Source: Streptomyces tibetensis (lineage in GTDB: Bacteria; Actinomycetota; Actinomycetes; Streptomycetales; Streptomycetaceae). Taken from it: a stretch of DNA of 64,000 nt. Of this stretch, positions 43,734 through 53,036 are shown piece after piece. The notes beneath the pieces are model-generated. The model had not been told where the DNA came from, ran no database searches, and saw only the letters and a list, made by a program, of their open reading frames with translations. Positions within the stretch are counted from its first letter, which is position 1, and every line of letters starts with the position of its first letter. The stretch spans positions 372,001 to 436,000 of the forward strand of contig NZ_SZVW01000004.1 in the NCBI RefSeq assembly GCF_007655005.1, read 5' to 3'. A program made the translations under genes and the position numbers.

Positions 43734-44174
43734 TCAGCCGATGGGCCGGCCTGCGGCGTCCTCGTGCGTGTAGTAGCGGTAGAACATCATCGCGAGGACC
43801 CCGGCCCCCACCACCAGCCCCAGGCCGCTGGAGCTGTACACGGACGCACCGGTCTGGTTGTAGAGGAAGCCGACCGCGCAGCCCGTGAAGACGAACCAGC
43901 ACGCCGCGTGCAGTTCGCGGGGCAGCCGCGGGGCCAGCTGCCACACGGCGGCGAACAGCACGGCGAACACGAGCGCCGTGACGAAGCCGAACAGCAGGTT
44001 CCAGCCGGTGACGGGCCCGCCATGACGCTGGTTGGCCGCGGCCCAGAAGCCGTAGATCAGCCCGAGGACGACGGGCAGCGCCACCTTCGCGACGGCGTGG
44101 GTGCGCGTACCGAAGACATCGGGCCTGCGACGTTGCGTGATCATCTTGCGTGAGGCGGGTGCCGCGTGAGCCAT
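43734..44174 (-). CDS. Four-helix membrane protein of unknown function
   Basis: A 146-residue protein with four predicted membrane helices (VALPVVLGLIYGFWAAAN, LLFGFVTALVFAVLFAAVW, AACWFVFTGCAVGFLY, GLGLVVGAGVLAMMFYRYY). The start at 44174 is the natural one; the frame upstream reads through the 54-bp duplication. No family function is known to me. Confidence 0.75.
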   Translation of the reverse strand: MAHAAPASRKMITQRRRPDVFGTRTHAVAKVALPVVLGLIYGFWAAANQRHGGPVTGWNLLFGFVTALVFAVLFAAVWQLAPRLPRELHAACWFVFTGCAVGFLYNQTGASVYSSSGLGLVVGAGVLAMMFYRYYTHEDAAGRPIG

Positions 44175-44256
44175 GACAGCTCTCCTCTCTGTCCCACCCC
44201 CTGGAACCAGGGCACACCGGCGCACTGCCCCTGGCAAGTCGGCGGAGCGAACCGGA

Positions 44257-44364
44257 GTGGGGATGGGGCCGGTGCGGGCCCGTGTTCCGCCGGGCGCAAG
44301 CCCCCGATGGACGGGGATGCGGCCGGTGGGGCTTCGTGTTCCGCCGGGCAGAAGCCCCCGAAGG
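44257..44364. repeat. Imperfect 54-bp tandem duplication between divergent genes
   Basis: Two copies of about 54 bp share GGGGATG, CGGCCGGTG, CGTGTTCCGCCGGGC and AAGCCCCCGA. They fill most of the 274-bp gap between the membrane protein and the next gene. It is unusual here in lying at gene 5' ends rather than 3' ends. No gene is seen in the gap. Confidence 0.6.
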
Positions 44365-44448
44365 CGGACGTTTGCGGTCCTGGGGCTCACCTCCGCAGCC
44401 GCAGCGGTTACCGTGCTGAGGTACGTGATCGACACAGGGGGTGGGGCG

Positions 44449-45510
44449 ATGCCCGGAACCGTGCTGCTGCTGGCGGCCTCGCCGGTGGGCAAGGGGCGTC
44501 TGGTGGACGCCGCCTCCGTGCTCCCCGTCCTCGCCGCCGTGGCGCCCGCCGTGCTGTCCGGCACCGACACCGCCAACGTCGTCGAACTCGCCGACCCGCT
44601 GGAGCCGCAGGCCGTCCTCACCCGGCTGCGCGCCGCCGCCGCGGCCCCGGGCCCCCTCACCGTGTACGTCACCGGCCAGCTCCAGCTCGACCGCCGCCAG
44701 CACCTGCCGCACCTCGCGCTGGCCCGCACCACCCCCTCCACCGCCCGCTACACGGCCTTCCCCTGGCACTGGTTCCGGGAGGAACTGCGGCTCAGGCCCG
44801 CCGGCGCCACCACCCTCCTGCTCGACCTGCACGCCGACGCCGAGACCTGGGAGCTGCTGCGCAGCACCCCGCTGGACTCGGGGCGGGGCAACGCCGTCCA
44901 CGGGCGTATCGCGCCGCCGCCGTCCAGACGCAACGTCGCCCAGCCGTCGTACATGAAGGCCGTCGCGACGATCCTGCGCAGCGGGTTCCGGCCCCCGGTC
45001 GAGCAGTTGCACCAGCAGGCCCTGACCCGGACAGCGGCGGAGCGCGCGGGCACGGACCTGGTGCTGAGCACGCCCGGCCCCACGGGCGGGGATCCGCACG
45101 CCGCCATCACCGCCGCCGTCCAGTCCGGCCGGCACGCCGACGCCGACGCGCTCGCCGCCCGGCACGAGCAGGCCGCCGTCACCGCCCAAGGGCCCGCGTC
45201 CGAGGAAGCCCTGCACTGGGCCGAAGTACGGGCCGATCTCGCGATGTTCGCCGGGGACGCGGCCCGCAGCTGCCGCACCTGGCTGATGATCGCCGCCGCC
45301 CGCCTGAACGCCGGGCAGGCCGCGGACGCCCCCGCGGTCGAGGCCGCCGTGGACCGGGCGCACCACCAGTGGGGCCAGGTCCGCGACCCCGCCCCCGCCC
45401 GCGAACTGGGCGCCGCGCTCGCCGCGTTGCGCGGGCGGGTGCCCGGGCGGCGCGAAGGGGCGCTGGATCATGTGCAGCGGCAGCTGAGGCAGTTGCAGAC
45501 CCAGGGCTGA
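44449..45510 (+). CDS. Protein of unknown function with caspase-like core lacking catalytic residues (tentative)
   Basis: A 353-residue protein starting PGTVLLLAASPVGKGRLVDA (ATG at 44449; a GTG at 44425 is possible). The N-terminal half has alternating strands and helices: LTVYVTGQLQLDRR, where caspases have the catalytic His after a strand, and ATTLLLDLHADAETWELL, where they have Asp-Cys. Gln and Leu are in those places, so if the fold is right it is inactive. The C-terminal part is helical with TPR-like pairs (HADADALAARHEQAAVTAQG). It lies just upstream of the EACC1-caspase genes but 106 bp apart. Confidence 0.6.
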   Translation: MPGTVLLLAASPVGKGRLVDAASVLPVLAAVAPAVLSGTDTANVVELADPLEPQAVLTRLRAAAAAPGPLTVYVTGQLQLDRRQHLPHLALARTTPSTARYTAFPWHWFREELRLRPAGATTLLLDLHADAETWELLRSTPLDSGRGNAVHGRIAPPPSRRNVAQPSYMKAVATILRSGFRPPVEQLHQQALTRTAAERAGTDLVLSTPGPTGGDPHAAITAAVQSGRHADADALAARHEQAAVTAQGPASEEALHWAEVRADLAMFAGDAARSCRTWLMIAAARLNAGQAADAPAVEAAVDRAHHQWGQVRDPAPARELGAALAALRGRVPGRREGALDHVQRQLRQLQTQG

Positions 45511-45616
45511 GCCGTGCGCGCCGTGTGGCCCTGGCGTGAAGGGGGCGTGCAATCGCTTGCGCGGGTCACGTCACGGGTCTGCCGCCAGGGCCTGACCCGG
45601 TGTCATGATGTGGGGC

Positions 45617-45970
45617 ATGACAGAGGGGGACGAAGTGGCTGTCTTAGGCGTACGCGTCCGGCTGGGCGCCGGCGGGACCGTGGACGATGTCAGAGCCCTG
45701 AAGACGTGGCTGGAGCGGGAAGAGCCGCTCGCGGAACTGCTCTCCGAAGAGAAGCTGAGCATCGAGGCGCAGACCAGCACCGACGGGACCAAGGGGCGGC
45801 TGGGGCCCGACCTCGAACTGGTACTGAAACTGCTCGGTGATGTCGTCACGCTCGCGGCGCTGACCGAGTACACCACCCGCGCGGTGAAGACCTGGACGAA
45901 CAACCGCCGAAGGCTCCAGAACGGGGATCCCGAGCCACAGATCCGCACGCTGGACACCGACGGGGAGTAG
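45617..45970 (+). CDS. EACC1 (effector-associated constant component 1)
   Basis: A 117-residue protein: EVAVLGVRVRLGAGGTVDDV, LKTWLEREEPLAELLS, then LELVLKLLGDVVTLAALTEY, the conserved hydrophobic helix of EACC1, and AVKTWTNNRRR. EACC1 is a short constant partner found beside protease or other effectors in NTP-dependent conflict systems of multicellular bacteria (Kaur and colleagues, from memory). The ATG at 45617 has GTGGGG before it; one 12 bp earlier is the alternative. Its stop is 4 bp before the caspase start, so they are one operon. Confidence 0.85.
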   Translation: MTEGDEVAVLGVRVRLGAGGTVDDVRALKTWLEREEPLAELLSEEKLSIEAQTSTDGTKGRLGPDLELVLKLLGDVVTLAALTEYTTRAVKTWTNNRRRLQNGDPEPQIRTLDTDGE

Positions 45971-45974
45971 GCCG

Positions 45975-48506
45975 GTGAGCCGCTTCGACCCGCGCGGCGA
46001 AGTGAACCGGGCGCTGCTGGCCGCTGTGTCCGAGTACGACCACACGGCACCACATCCCCAGGGCGTCACCGGCCAGCTCCCCGCCGTGCGGCACAACCGG
46101 ACGACGCTCGAGGACGCGCTGCACCGGAGCGCCGTGTTCGGTGCGCACGAGGTGCGGGCCCTGGCCTCGCCGACCCCGGACGAGTTCACGGGGGCGCTCC
46201 GCCGCGCCTGCCAGGAGGCCCGGGGGCTGCTGCTGGTCTACTTCGCCGGGCACGCCGTCACCTCCACCTCCGGCAACGAGCTGCACCTCCAGATGCGTAC
46301 CGCCCGCGTCCTCACGGGCGACGGGCTGCCCGGCTCGGTGACGTTCAGCGAGGTGCTCGGCGAGCTCGTCGAGAGCCGCGCCCAGCAGGTGGTGGTGATC
46401 CTCGACTGCTGCTACGCGGGCAACGCCGCGGAGATCTGGCACCGCTTCGACGATCCGAAGCGCAAGAAGCACAAGATCCTGCTGCTGATGAGCGTGCAGC
46501 CCAACCGCTGCATCCTGGGCGGGGACGCGGAGGTCGCCACGCCGTTCACACGCGAGGTGGTGCGGGTCCTCGACGCGGGCGGGGAGGTGTGGCTCTCCGA
46601 GCTGTACGCCGCGGTGAAGGAGCGGATGGACGCCGCGAAGTACAAGGCGGAGGCCGACGACTCGCAGCGACCTCAGGCACTGGCGCCCCCGTGGGACCCG
46701 GACGCGGACGTGTTGCTGGCGGCAGGACCGGTGGACCCGCACGACGACACCGAGGACACGCCCGGCTGGTTCTCCTGGCTCCGGCGCCCGTTCGCCCGTG
46801 TCAGGGAGTCCATCGGCCTGTTCGGTCGCACCGTTGTGGCGCTTGTGCTGGCGTTCGTCGCGATCGGTGCCACCGGTTACGGAGTCGTGGTCCTGACCGG
46901 GGGATCCGGCCCCTGCGAACCGACCCTGGAGCTGAGGGTCCTCACCGACCCCGACCTGGAGCCTGCGATGCGGGCGGCCGCGGACGCCTACTTCGCCTCG
47001 GACGCCAACACCACGGAAGACGGCTGCCCGCGCAGCGGCGTCACCGTCTACAGCGCCGGTGCCGCTCATGTGGTGACCGCGCTGGGCGAGCACTCCGACC
47101 CCTGGCAGCAGCCGAGGGAGGACGTCAACCCGCAGCGCGACATCGGCCCGCAGCCGGACGTGTGGATCCCCGCCACCCGCGCGGACGTCGACCGGGCCAC
47201 CGACGCGCAGGTGGAACGCGTCTTCGCCCGGCTGGAGCCGGACGACGGGCCGCTCGCGTACTCACCGGTCGTGCTGGCCGTCCCGGAGAGTCTCGACGCC
47301 GACCTCCCGCCCACCGGGCGGTCGCTGCCGGAGCTGGTCAGGACCCTGAAGGATTCGGACGGCACGGCGCAAGTGCGCAGGCCCGACCCCGAGTTCAGCG
47401 ACTCGGCGCTGCTGGCGACGGTGGGGCTGTACGGCGACGGGGCCGATGTGCGCGGAGCCGAGGGGCTGATCAGCCGGGCGGGACGGCCCGAGCCCTCGGC
47501 CGTCAGGCTGCTGTGCACGCTGCCCGCGGACGACGCCGCGGACGACCGCAGCGCGGTCCTGGTCCCGGAGTTCCTGCTCAGGAGCGGCGTCGGCTGCCAC
47601 TCGGTCACGCGCGCCGAGCGCACGGCCGTCTACCCCGACGACGTGCCCGGTCTGGAACCGACGTTCGTGCGGGTGCGCTGGGAGGGCGGCGACCGGGACG
47701 TCCAGGCGCGGGACGACAGGGTGGACCGGTTCCGCGACTGGCTGGCGGGGAAGGACGGCCGGGAGGTGCTCGGCCGGCAGGGATTCAGGTCCGCGACGGG
47801 CGAACGGGAGCTGCTCGCGGGGAAGGCGGCCGACCACGGGCTGACCGATTCCGTTCCGCCGGCGGACCCCGCCGACGCGACACAGATGGACAGGACACTG
47901 GAGCGGTACGGCAACGCGCACGGACCCGGCCGCGTCCTGTACCTCCTCGACAGTTCCGGTTCGATGGCCGGGCTGTGGGACGGCCCCAGCGGCGGCCCCG
48001 GCATCCTCAAACAGACCCTGACGGGGCTCGGCAGGGGGGACGAGTACGGGGTGTGGGCGGTGCACGGGGTCAAGGGCCCCACGCACACCGACCTGCTGGA
48101 CTTCGGCAGGCACTCCCGCAAGGAGGCGGAAAAGGCACTCGGGACCGGCAGGGGAGGCGCCGAGGTGCGGGCCGCGGAAGCCGATCCGCGCGCCGCCCTG
48201 CTGGATGCCCTGGCGTTCATGCGGGAGCGCGGCGCCGGCGACGAGCGGCCGCAGCTGATCGTGTACCTCACCGACGGCGAGGACGACAACCGCCTGGCCG
48301 GCGACCGCCTCCGCGAGGTGGAGGACCGGGCACGCGAGTCGGGCGTGCCCGTGGTCATGGTGATGCTGAAGAGCGGGGGCTGCGACCGGGACCGCCCGGG
48401 CACGCGCGTCGCGCAGGCCACGCAGGGCCGCTGCCTGGACGCCGGGGACGACCTCGTGCCCGCGCTGCGCGACGAGGTCGCCCGCACCGGAACGGGGGAG
48501 GAATGA
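45975..48506 (+). CDS. Caspase (EACC1-associated) fused to TM, binding-protein-like and vWA domains
   Basis: An 843-residue protein (GTG start). Residues 10-245: caspase/metacaspase domain with catalytic His93 in LLVYFAGHAV and Cys146 in VVILDCCYAG. About 285-308: one membrane helix (TVVALVLAFVAIGATGYGVV). About 315-600: an extracytoplasmic segment like a type-2 solute-binding fold (ELRVLTDPDLEPAMRAAADA, QPDVWIPATRADV, YSPVVLAVPESL). About 645-835: a vWA domain (VLYLLDSSGSMAGLWDG, DPRAALLDALAFM, LIVYLTDGEDDN). So an internal protease is joined to an external sensor through one helix. I know binding-protein-vWA fusions and EACC1 caspases, but not this combination. It overlaps the next gene. 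Confidence 0.85.
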   Translation: MSRFDPRGEVNRALLAAVSEYDHTAPHPQGVTGQLPAVRHNRTTLEDALHRSAVFGAHEVRALASPTPDEFTGALRRACQEARGLLLVYFAGHAVTSTSGNELHLQMRTARVLTGDGLPGSVTFSEVLGELVESRAQQVVVILDCCYAGNAAEIWHRFDDPKRKKHKILLLMSVQPNRCILGGDAEVATPFTREVVRVLDAGGEVWLSELYAAVKERMDAAKYKAEADDSQRPQALAPPWDPDADVLLAAGPVDPHDDTEDTPGWFSWLRRPFARVRESIGLFGRTVVALVLAFVAIGATGYGVVVLTGGSGPCEPTLELRVLTDPDLEPAMRAAADAYFASDANTTEDGCPRSGVTVYSAGAAHVVTALGEHSDPWQQPREDVNPQRDIGPQPDVWIPATRADVDRATDAQVERVFARLEPDDGPLAYSPVVLAVPESLDADLPPTGRSLPELVRTLKDSDGTAQVRRPDPEFSDSALLATVGLYGDGADVRGAEGLISRAGRPEPSAVRLLCTLPADDAADDRSAVLVPEFLLRSGVGCHSVTRAERTAVYPDDVPGLEPTFVRVRWEGGDRDVQARDDRVDRFRDWLAGKDGREVLGRQGFRSATGERELLAGKAADHGLTDSVPPADPADATQMDRTLERYGNAHGPGRVLYLLDSSGSMAGLWDGPSGGPGILKQTLTGLGRGDEYGVWAVHGVKGPTHTDLLDFGRHSRKEAEKALGTGRGGAEVRAAEADPRAALLDALAFMRERGAGDERPQLIVYLTDGEDDNRLAGDRLREVEDRARESGVPVVMVMLKSGGCDRDRPGTRVAQATQGRCLDAGDDLVPALRDEVARTGTGEE

Positions 48507-49918
48507 TGGCCCGACGACTGCCGGCCGCCGTACTCGCGTTGCCGTCCCTGCTGGCCCTGCTGTTCCTGACCGCCTGCACCGGCGGTGACGCGGGGGAAGA
48601 GCCGCCGGACGCCGACAACCGCCGCCGGATCGTGGTGGCCAGCGGGCAGGACGTGACCGGCAAGAACGGCATCCGCCAGCAGCTCATCGACGTCTGGAAC
48701 GCCGAGGAGGGCCCGCAGGGCTTCGAGGCCCGGCTGGTGGAACTGCCCGGTTCCGCCGACCAGCAGCGCAGCCAGCTGCTCGGCGCCCTCCAGTCCGGCA
48801 GCGCCCGGTACGACGTGGTGAACCTGGACGTGACCTGGGTTCCGGAGTTCGCCGACGCGGGCCTGATCCGCCCGCTGACCGACGCGGCGGTCAGGTCCCC
48901 GGACGACATCATCCCGTCCGTGGACAGAACGTCGTACTGGAAGGGCAAGCGGTACGCGGTCCCGTTCAACAGCGACGCCGGCCTGCTGTACTACCGCAAG
49001 GACCATCTGCGGGAGGCCGGTGTCTCCCGGACCGACCTCAGTGACGGGGTCACCTGGGACGAACTGCGGGACCAGATCGACGCCGTCAAAGGGCACTTCG
49101 GCCCCCAGGGCCACGAGGGCTGGGCCACCCAGCTCGCCCCGTACGAGGGCCGTACGGTCAACGCGATCGAGGCGTTCACCTCGGCCGTGCCCGGACTCCG
49201 GCTGACCGACGACGACGGCGAGTACGCGGCGACCGTGGAACAGCTCACGGCGGGCGTGGCCGAACTGCGTGCGCGCACGAGCCCGCCGTACACCTTCGAC
49301 GAGGCCTCCGAGTCCCGCGAGGCCGAGTCGCTCAGTGCCTTCGCGGAGGGCCGCACCACCTTCCTGCGGCACTGGCCCTACGTCTACCCCACCCTGCACG
49401 AGACCTATGGAAAGAACCTGGGGGTGACCCGGCTGCCCGGCAAGGCGGTCCTCGGCGGGCAGAACCTGGCCGTCACCTCCTCCACGTCCGAGCAGCGGGC
49501 CGCGAAGGCGGCGGAACTGATCGCGTTCCTGACCGACCCGGACAGCGAACGCTGCCTGCTGCGCGCCGGGTTCGCCGCGACCCGCGTCTCCGCCTACCAG
49601 GAACCCGGCACCGCTCCCGCGTGCCGGCATGCCCCGGCGTACGCCGAGACACCCTCGGCGTCGCCCACCGGCGAGGGTACGGTCCGCCTGCCCCCCGACC
49701 GGATCGCCGACGGTGTCAGCTTCTCCCGCGACATCCTGCTCCCGTCCCTCCGCGAGGGCGTGCACCGCCCACGCACTCCGCTGTACGGGGCGGTGACACA
49801 CACCCTCATCACCGAACTGGACGCCCTGTACGGCCCGAGCCCGCGTGAGGGCAGGCCGGGCGACGCGGAGATCGCGAAGAGCCTTGACGAGGCGCTGAGG
49901 AAAGTTCTGCCCGGTTGA
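48503..49918 (+). CDS. Extracellular solute-binding lipoprotein, third gene of the caspase operon
   Basis: A 471-residue family-1-type binding protein. The lipobox is LFLTACTGG, so the mature protein is lipid-anchored outside. Binding-protein motifs are RIVVASGQDVTGKNGIRQQL, SARYDVVNLDVTWVPEFADA, RYAVPFNSDAGLLYYRKDHL and FAEGRTTFLRHWPYVYPTLH. No ABC permease or ATPase gene is near, so it is not a normal importer. Its start overlaps the caspase stop (ATGATG), with GGGGGAGG upstream, so it is coupled. It may present a ligand to the binding-like/vWA part of the caspase protein. Confidence 0.85.
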   Translation: MMARRLPAAVLALPSLLALLFLTACTGGDAGEEPPDADNRRRIVVASGQDVTGKNGIRQQLIDVWNAEEGPQGFEARLVELPGSADQQRSQLLGALQSGSARYDVVNLDVTWVPEFADAGLIRPLTDAAVRSPDDIIPSVDRTSYWKGKRYAVPFNSDAGLLYYRKDHLREAGVSRTDLSDGVTWDELRDQIDAVKGHFGPQGHEGWATQLAPYEGRTVNAIEAFTSAVPGLRLTDDDGEYAATVEQLTAGVAELRARTSPPYTFDEASESREAESLSAFAEGRTTFLRHWPYVYPTLHETYGKNLGVTRLPGKAVLGGQNLAVTSSTSEQRAAKAAELIAFLTDPDSERCLLRAGFAATRVSAYQEPGTAPACRHAPAYAETPSASPTGEGTVRLPPDRIADGVSFSRDILLPSLREGVHRPRTPLYGAVTHTLITELDALYGPSPREGRPGDAEIAKSLDEALRKVLPG

Positions 49919-49934
49919 ATCCGTAGAGGCGGGC

Positions 49935-52900
49935 TCAGGGGCGTCTGAAGGACTGGGCGACCAGTGCCGTCAGGTCGTAGTAGGCCTCGCGGAGGTCGTC
50001 GCCCAGTCGGTCCAGGTCCGCTTCGCCCGCGTTGGCCAGGTAGGCGCTGTAGGGGATGGCCACGACGGCCCGGCAGAGATGGCGCAGCTCCGGGGGCCGG
50101 CTCATGATGCCGCTTTCCGGGGACCGCCCCTTCGACTCCACGATGATGCTGCGTGACAGCAGTTCCTTGTAGCCGAGTCCCAGCAGGCGGCTGAACCACT
50201 CTGCCTGGGCTCCCGCCGACAGGTTCGACAAGGATTCCACGACGAGGACGAGTTGATCGGCCTGGCTCAGCACGGCGTGCTTGCCCGCGTCCAGTTCGGC
50301 GGAGTGGGAATCGGTGATCAGGACGTCGTAGTGCTGCGCCAGGGCGTCACAGATCCGCTTCACCTGCTCCGGCGGCGGCGGCGTGGGCTGGCCCAGCAGA
50401 TCGGTCAGGACGTCCGCTCCCGACTCCATGCTGGACAAGTAGGGATCCAGGGCGGCGCGACGACCGCTCAGCTGGTCGAGTCTGAGGGCGAGTGCGGTCA
50501 TGCCCCGGCCCCTGTTGCGGTTCACCCTGAAGCCCAGGGTGCCGCGCCCGGGGTCGGCGTCCACCACGAGGGTCCGTCCTCGCCGCTCGTCGGCGAAGAC
50601 CGTGGCGAGGAGCGCTGCGGTGGTGCTCGTGCCGGAGGCACCCGGCACACCGAGGACGGCGATCCTGCTGCAGGAGGCGACCGGGCCACGGATGAGGCTC
50701 GCCCTGGTCGGCCGGTCCAGGGCTGTGATGAGCCGTCCGTCGTCCCCTTGCATGCCCAAGCGGGCGGACAAGACCTCCGCCAACTGCCCCGCGGTGATCG
50801 GAATGTCCGAACGGTCCGGGTCGCATACCTCCAGCAGGGCCCTCAGGTCGTCGAGATCGACCTCGGGTGCGAACGCGGTGAGTGCGTCGACCAACAGGGC
50901 CAGGGCCGCGATGTCCGTGCCGGCCCCGGGCCTTCCCTCGTGCGACGACCAGAACCAGTCCGTCAGCATCACCGTCCTTCCCAGACACCGGACGCTGGTG
51001 GCGGTGAGGTTTCCGTGGATCAGGTCCGCGCGATGACTGGCGTCGACGGCCTCGCACAGGTGCCAGGCCAGCTCAAGGGCGGCGTCCGCCTCGAGGTCAC
51101 CCCGGTCGAGCACCGTGGCCAGGGACTCGGCGGGGATGCCGTCCGGCGAGTGGGGCGGGACCTCGGCGACCCAGGGCGGAGTGTCGTGCAGGTTGAAGCT
51201 GAGGAGCCGGGGGGCGTATCGGCCGGCCATGCGCCGCAGAGCGCGCTCCTCGGTGGCCAGGAACGCGGCGTGCTCCCGGTCCGCCGTGAGGACGACGACC
51301 TCCGTGCCGCTGGGATCCCGGCCCAGGAACTTCTCGCACGGCCCGCCGTCGACGCCTCTGGCATGCAGGGTGTAGGGACCGATGCGCCACCGGTCACCCG
51401 CCCGAAGCGGTCGCCAGACGCTGCCCATGCGCCGCTCCAGGCTGCCGACGCCGAAGCGCGCGGCCAGCCGGGGGCCGATGGCCGCGAAAGCCCGGGTCGA
51501 GGACGGGATGCGCTCCTTGCCCTCGGGGTGGGCGAGCCAGGCCGGGAAGTCGGGCGACCGGCCCGCCAGTTGTGCCAGGCGGGCGCTAACCGTCCTGCCG
51601 GTGCCCACGACGTCCGCCAGGGGAACGGCGTTGAGCAGGACGTCCCCGATGTCGCTGTCGAAGTCGAAGAGCTGGTGCTGCGGCAGCAGACACTCGCCGG
51701 GCGGGGTGGGAAGCGGACGCAGCAGCCCGCCCAGGAACACCTCGGCCAGATGCGGGACACCGGCCCAGGGAATGGCCGCCTGCACCAGTCGCATGACGGG
51801 CAGGGAGAGCGGGGCGACACCGGCCAGATGCGCTGCGAGCCGGTAGGCCTCCGGTGTCGCCGCGGCGTGGAAGCGCCGCAGTCGGGGAAGTCCGGTGTCC
51901 GCTGGCTGGGGCCGCACCGACCGGGGCGCGGACAGCAGCGGCAGGGTGGTGGATGCGGCCGGGGAGGACACCAGCCGGACCCAGGCGGAGAGTGCGGCCG
52001 GTGCGGGTTCCAGCACCGGCACGGGGACCCCACGGAAGGACATGACGTCCGGCGGGAGAACCGGGTCGGTGACGATCAACTCGCTGTTGGCCGCCCCTCG
52101 CCGCCCACTGGTCACCCGCCAGCGCTGGGCACGCAGCGCCGAACCGCCCCACATGCGGGGAGGCAGCGCGTGCACGACCGCGGTCGGGCCGCACCGTGCC
52201 CAGTCGCTCAGGACGCCGTGCATGCGGCCCTCTCGCCAGGCCCTACCGACACCGTCGCTCACGAGGAGGACCAGGGTCCGGCCCGTGGGGTCGGCGACCA
52301 GGTGCGTCGGCATCCGGTTCACATCGTCCGAGAAGGGCCGTCCACGCAGGAACACCTCGTCGCCCCGGGTGTGCAGCCCGTAGGCACGCACCGTGCGGAA
52401 GGCGCCCGCCCGGCGCAGCAGAGCGTGGAGTTCGGTGGCCAGCCGTTGCCACAGCAGCATGGAGATGCCGTCGTCGACGACGAAGGCGAGGTCGAGCCAG
52501 CGTTCCGGGGCCGGTCGCAGCACCACGTCGGGCAGCCCGGTCTCCGCCAGGGCGTGCACGGTGGCCTCCTCGTCGAAGTGATAGCGCGTCGTGCTGGGGC
52601 GGGACTGCTTGAGGGGTCTGAGGACGCGGCCGATGAGCAATTCGTCGGCTAGGGCCTTCGCTTCGGGGACCCGCAGCGGCATCGCCCGTGCCTCGTCGGT
52701 CTGGAGCGGCGTGACCGGCTGCGGGACCTCCGGATCGGGGGAGGCGGGGACGGCGTCGGGTTCCGTGCGTGTCTTCGGGAGGGCTGCGCCGAACAGACCG
52801 GACCGGCTCCCGGGCGCCGTGCGTGGGTCGTGCCTGTCCGACACGGCCGGGGTGCACGGCACGACATCCGCCGCGGGCGCGGTGTCCCGCTGCAGGGGCA

Positions 52901-53036
52901 GGTCGTCCGGTGAGCCGGTCAGCCGTCGCGCCAGCCACAGAGCGTCGAGCAGTTCCTCCTGGGAGAGGCTGACCCCGCAGTCGGCGAGCACGTCCAGCGC
53001 GAGCCGGAGCCCGTGTCCCGCGGCGTCCCCGGGCAC
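49935..53036 (-). CDS. vWA-pseudokinase-MinD-like fusion (vWA component of the VMAP system, SAV_2336-like)
   Basis: A 1033-residue protein (GTG start, directly after the MoxR stop). About 1-30: helical N-terminus (SQEELLDALWLARRL) as in SAV_2336-type proteins. About 175-340: vWA domain (DLAFVVDDGISMLLWQRLAT; LVLLVSDGVGRAW). About 555-770: kinase-like fold lacking key residues, with HGNLTATSV for HRD-x4-N and TDWFWS for DFG, hence a pseudokinase. About 785-1030: MinD/ParA-like domain with GVPGASGTSTTAALLA as P-loop, in which both lysines are missing, and TLVVDADPGRGTLGF. The vWA protein normally works with MoxR. The fusion with two degenerate signalling domains is striking. Confidence 0.82.
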   Translation of the reverse strand: MPGDAAGHGLRLALDVLADCGVSLSQEELLDALWLARRLTGSPDDLPLQRDTAPAADVVPCTPAVSDRHDPRTAPGSRSGLFGAALPKTRTEPDAVPASPDPEVPQPVTPLQTDEARAMPLRVPEAKALADELLIGRVLRPLKQSRPSTTRYHFDEEATVHALAETGLPDVVLRPAPERWLDLAFVVDDGISMLLWQRLATELHALLRRAGAFRTVRAYGLHTRGDEVFLRGRPFSDDVNRMPTHLVADPTGRTLVLLVSDGVGRAWREGRMHGVLSDWARCGPTAVVHALPPRMWGGSALRAQRWRVTSGRRGAANSELIVTDPVLPPDVMSFRGVPVPVLEPAPAALSAWVRLVSSPAASTTLPLLSAPRSVRPQPADTGLPRLRRFHAAATPEAYRLAAHLAGVAPLSLPVMRLVQAAIPWAGVPHLAEVFLGGLLRPLPTPPGECLLPQHQLFDFDSDIGDVLLNAVPLADVVGTGRTVSARLAQLAGRSPDFPAWLAHPEGKERIPSSTRAFAAIGPRLAARFGVGSLERRMGSVWRPLRAGDRWRIGPYTLHARGVDGGPCEKFLGRDPSGTEVVVLTADREHAAFLATEERALRRMAGRYAPRLLSFNLHDTPPWVAEVPPHSPDGIPAESLATVLDRGDLEADAALELAWHLCEAVDASHRADLIHGNLTATSVRCLGRTVMLTDWFWSSHEGRPGAGTDIAALALLVDALTAFAPEVDLDDLRALLEVCDPDRSDIPITAGQLAEVLSARLGMQGDDGRLITALDRPTRASLIRGPVASCSRIAVLGVPGASGTSTTAALLATVFADERRGRTLVVDADPGRGTLGFRVNRNRGRGMTALALRLDQLSGRRAALDPYLSSMESGADVLTDLLGQPTPPPPEQVKRICDALAQHYDVLITDSHSAELDAGKHAVLSQADQLVLVVESLSNLSAGAQAEWFSRLLGLGYKELLSRSIIVESKGRSPESGIMSRPPELRHLCRAVVAIPYSAYLANAGEADLDRLGDDLREAYYDLTALVAQSFRRP

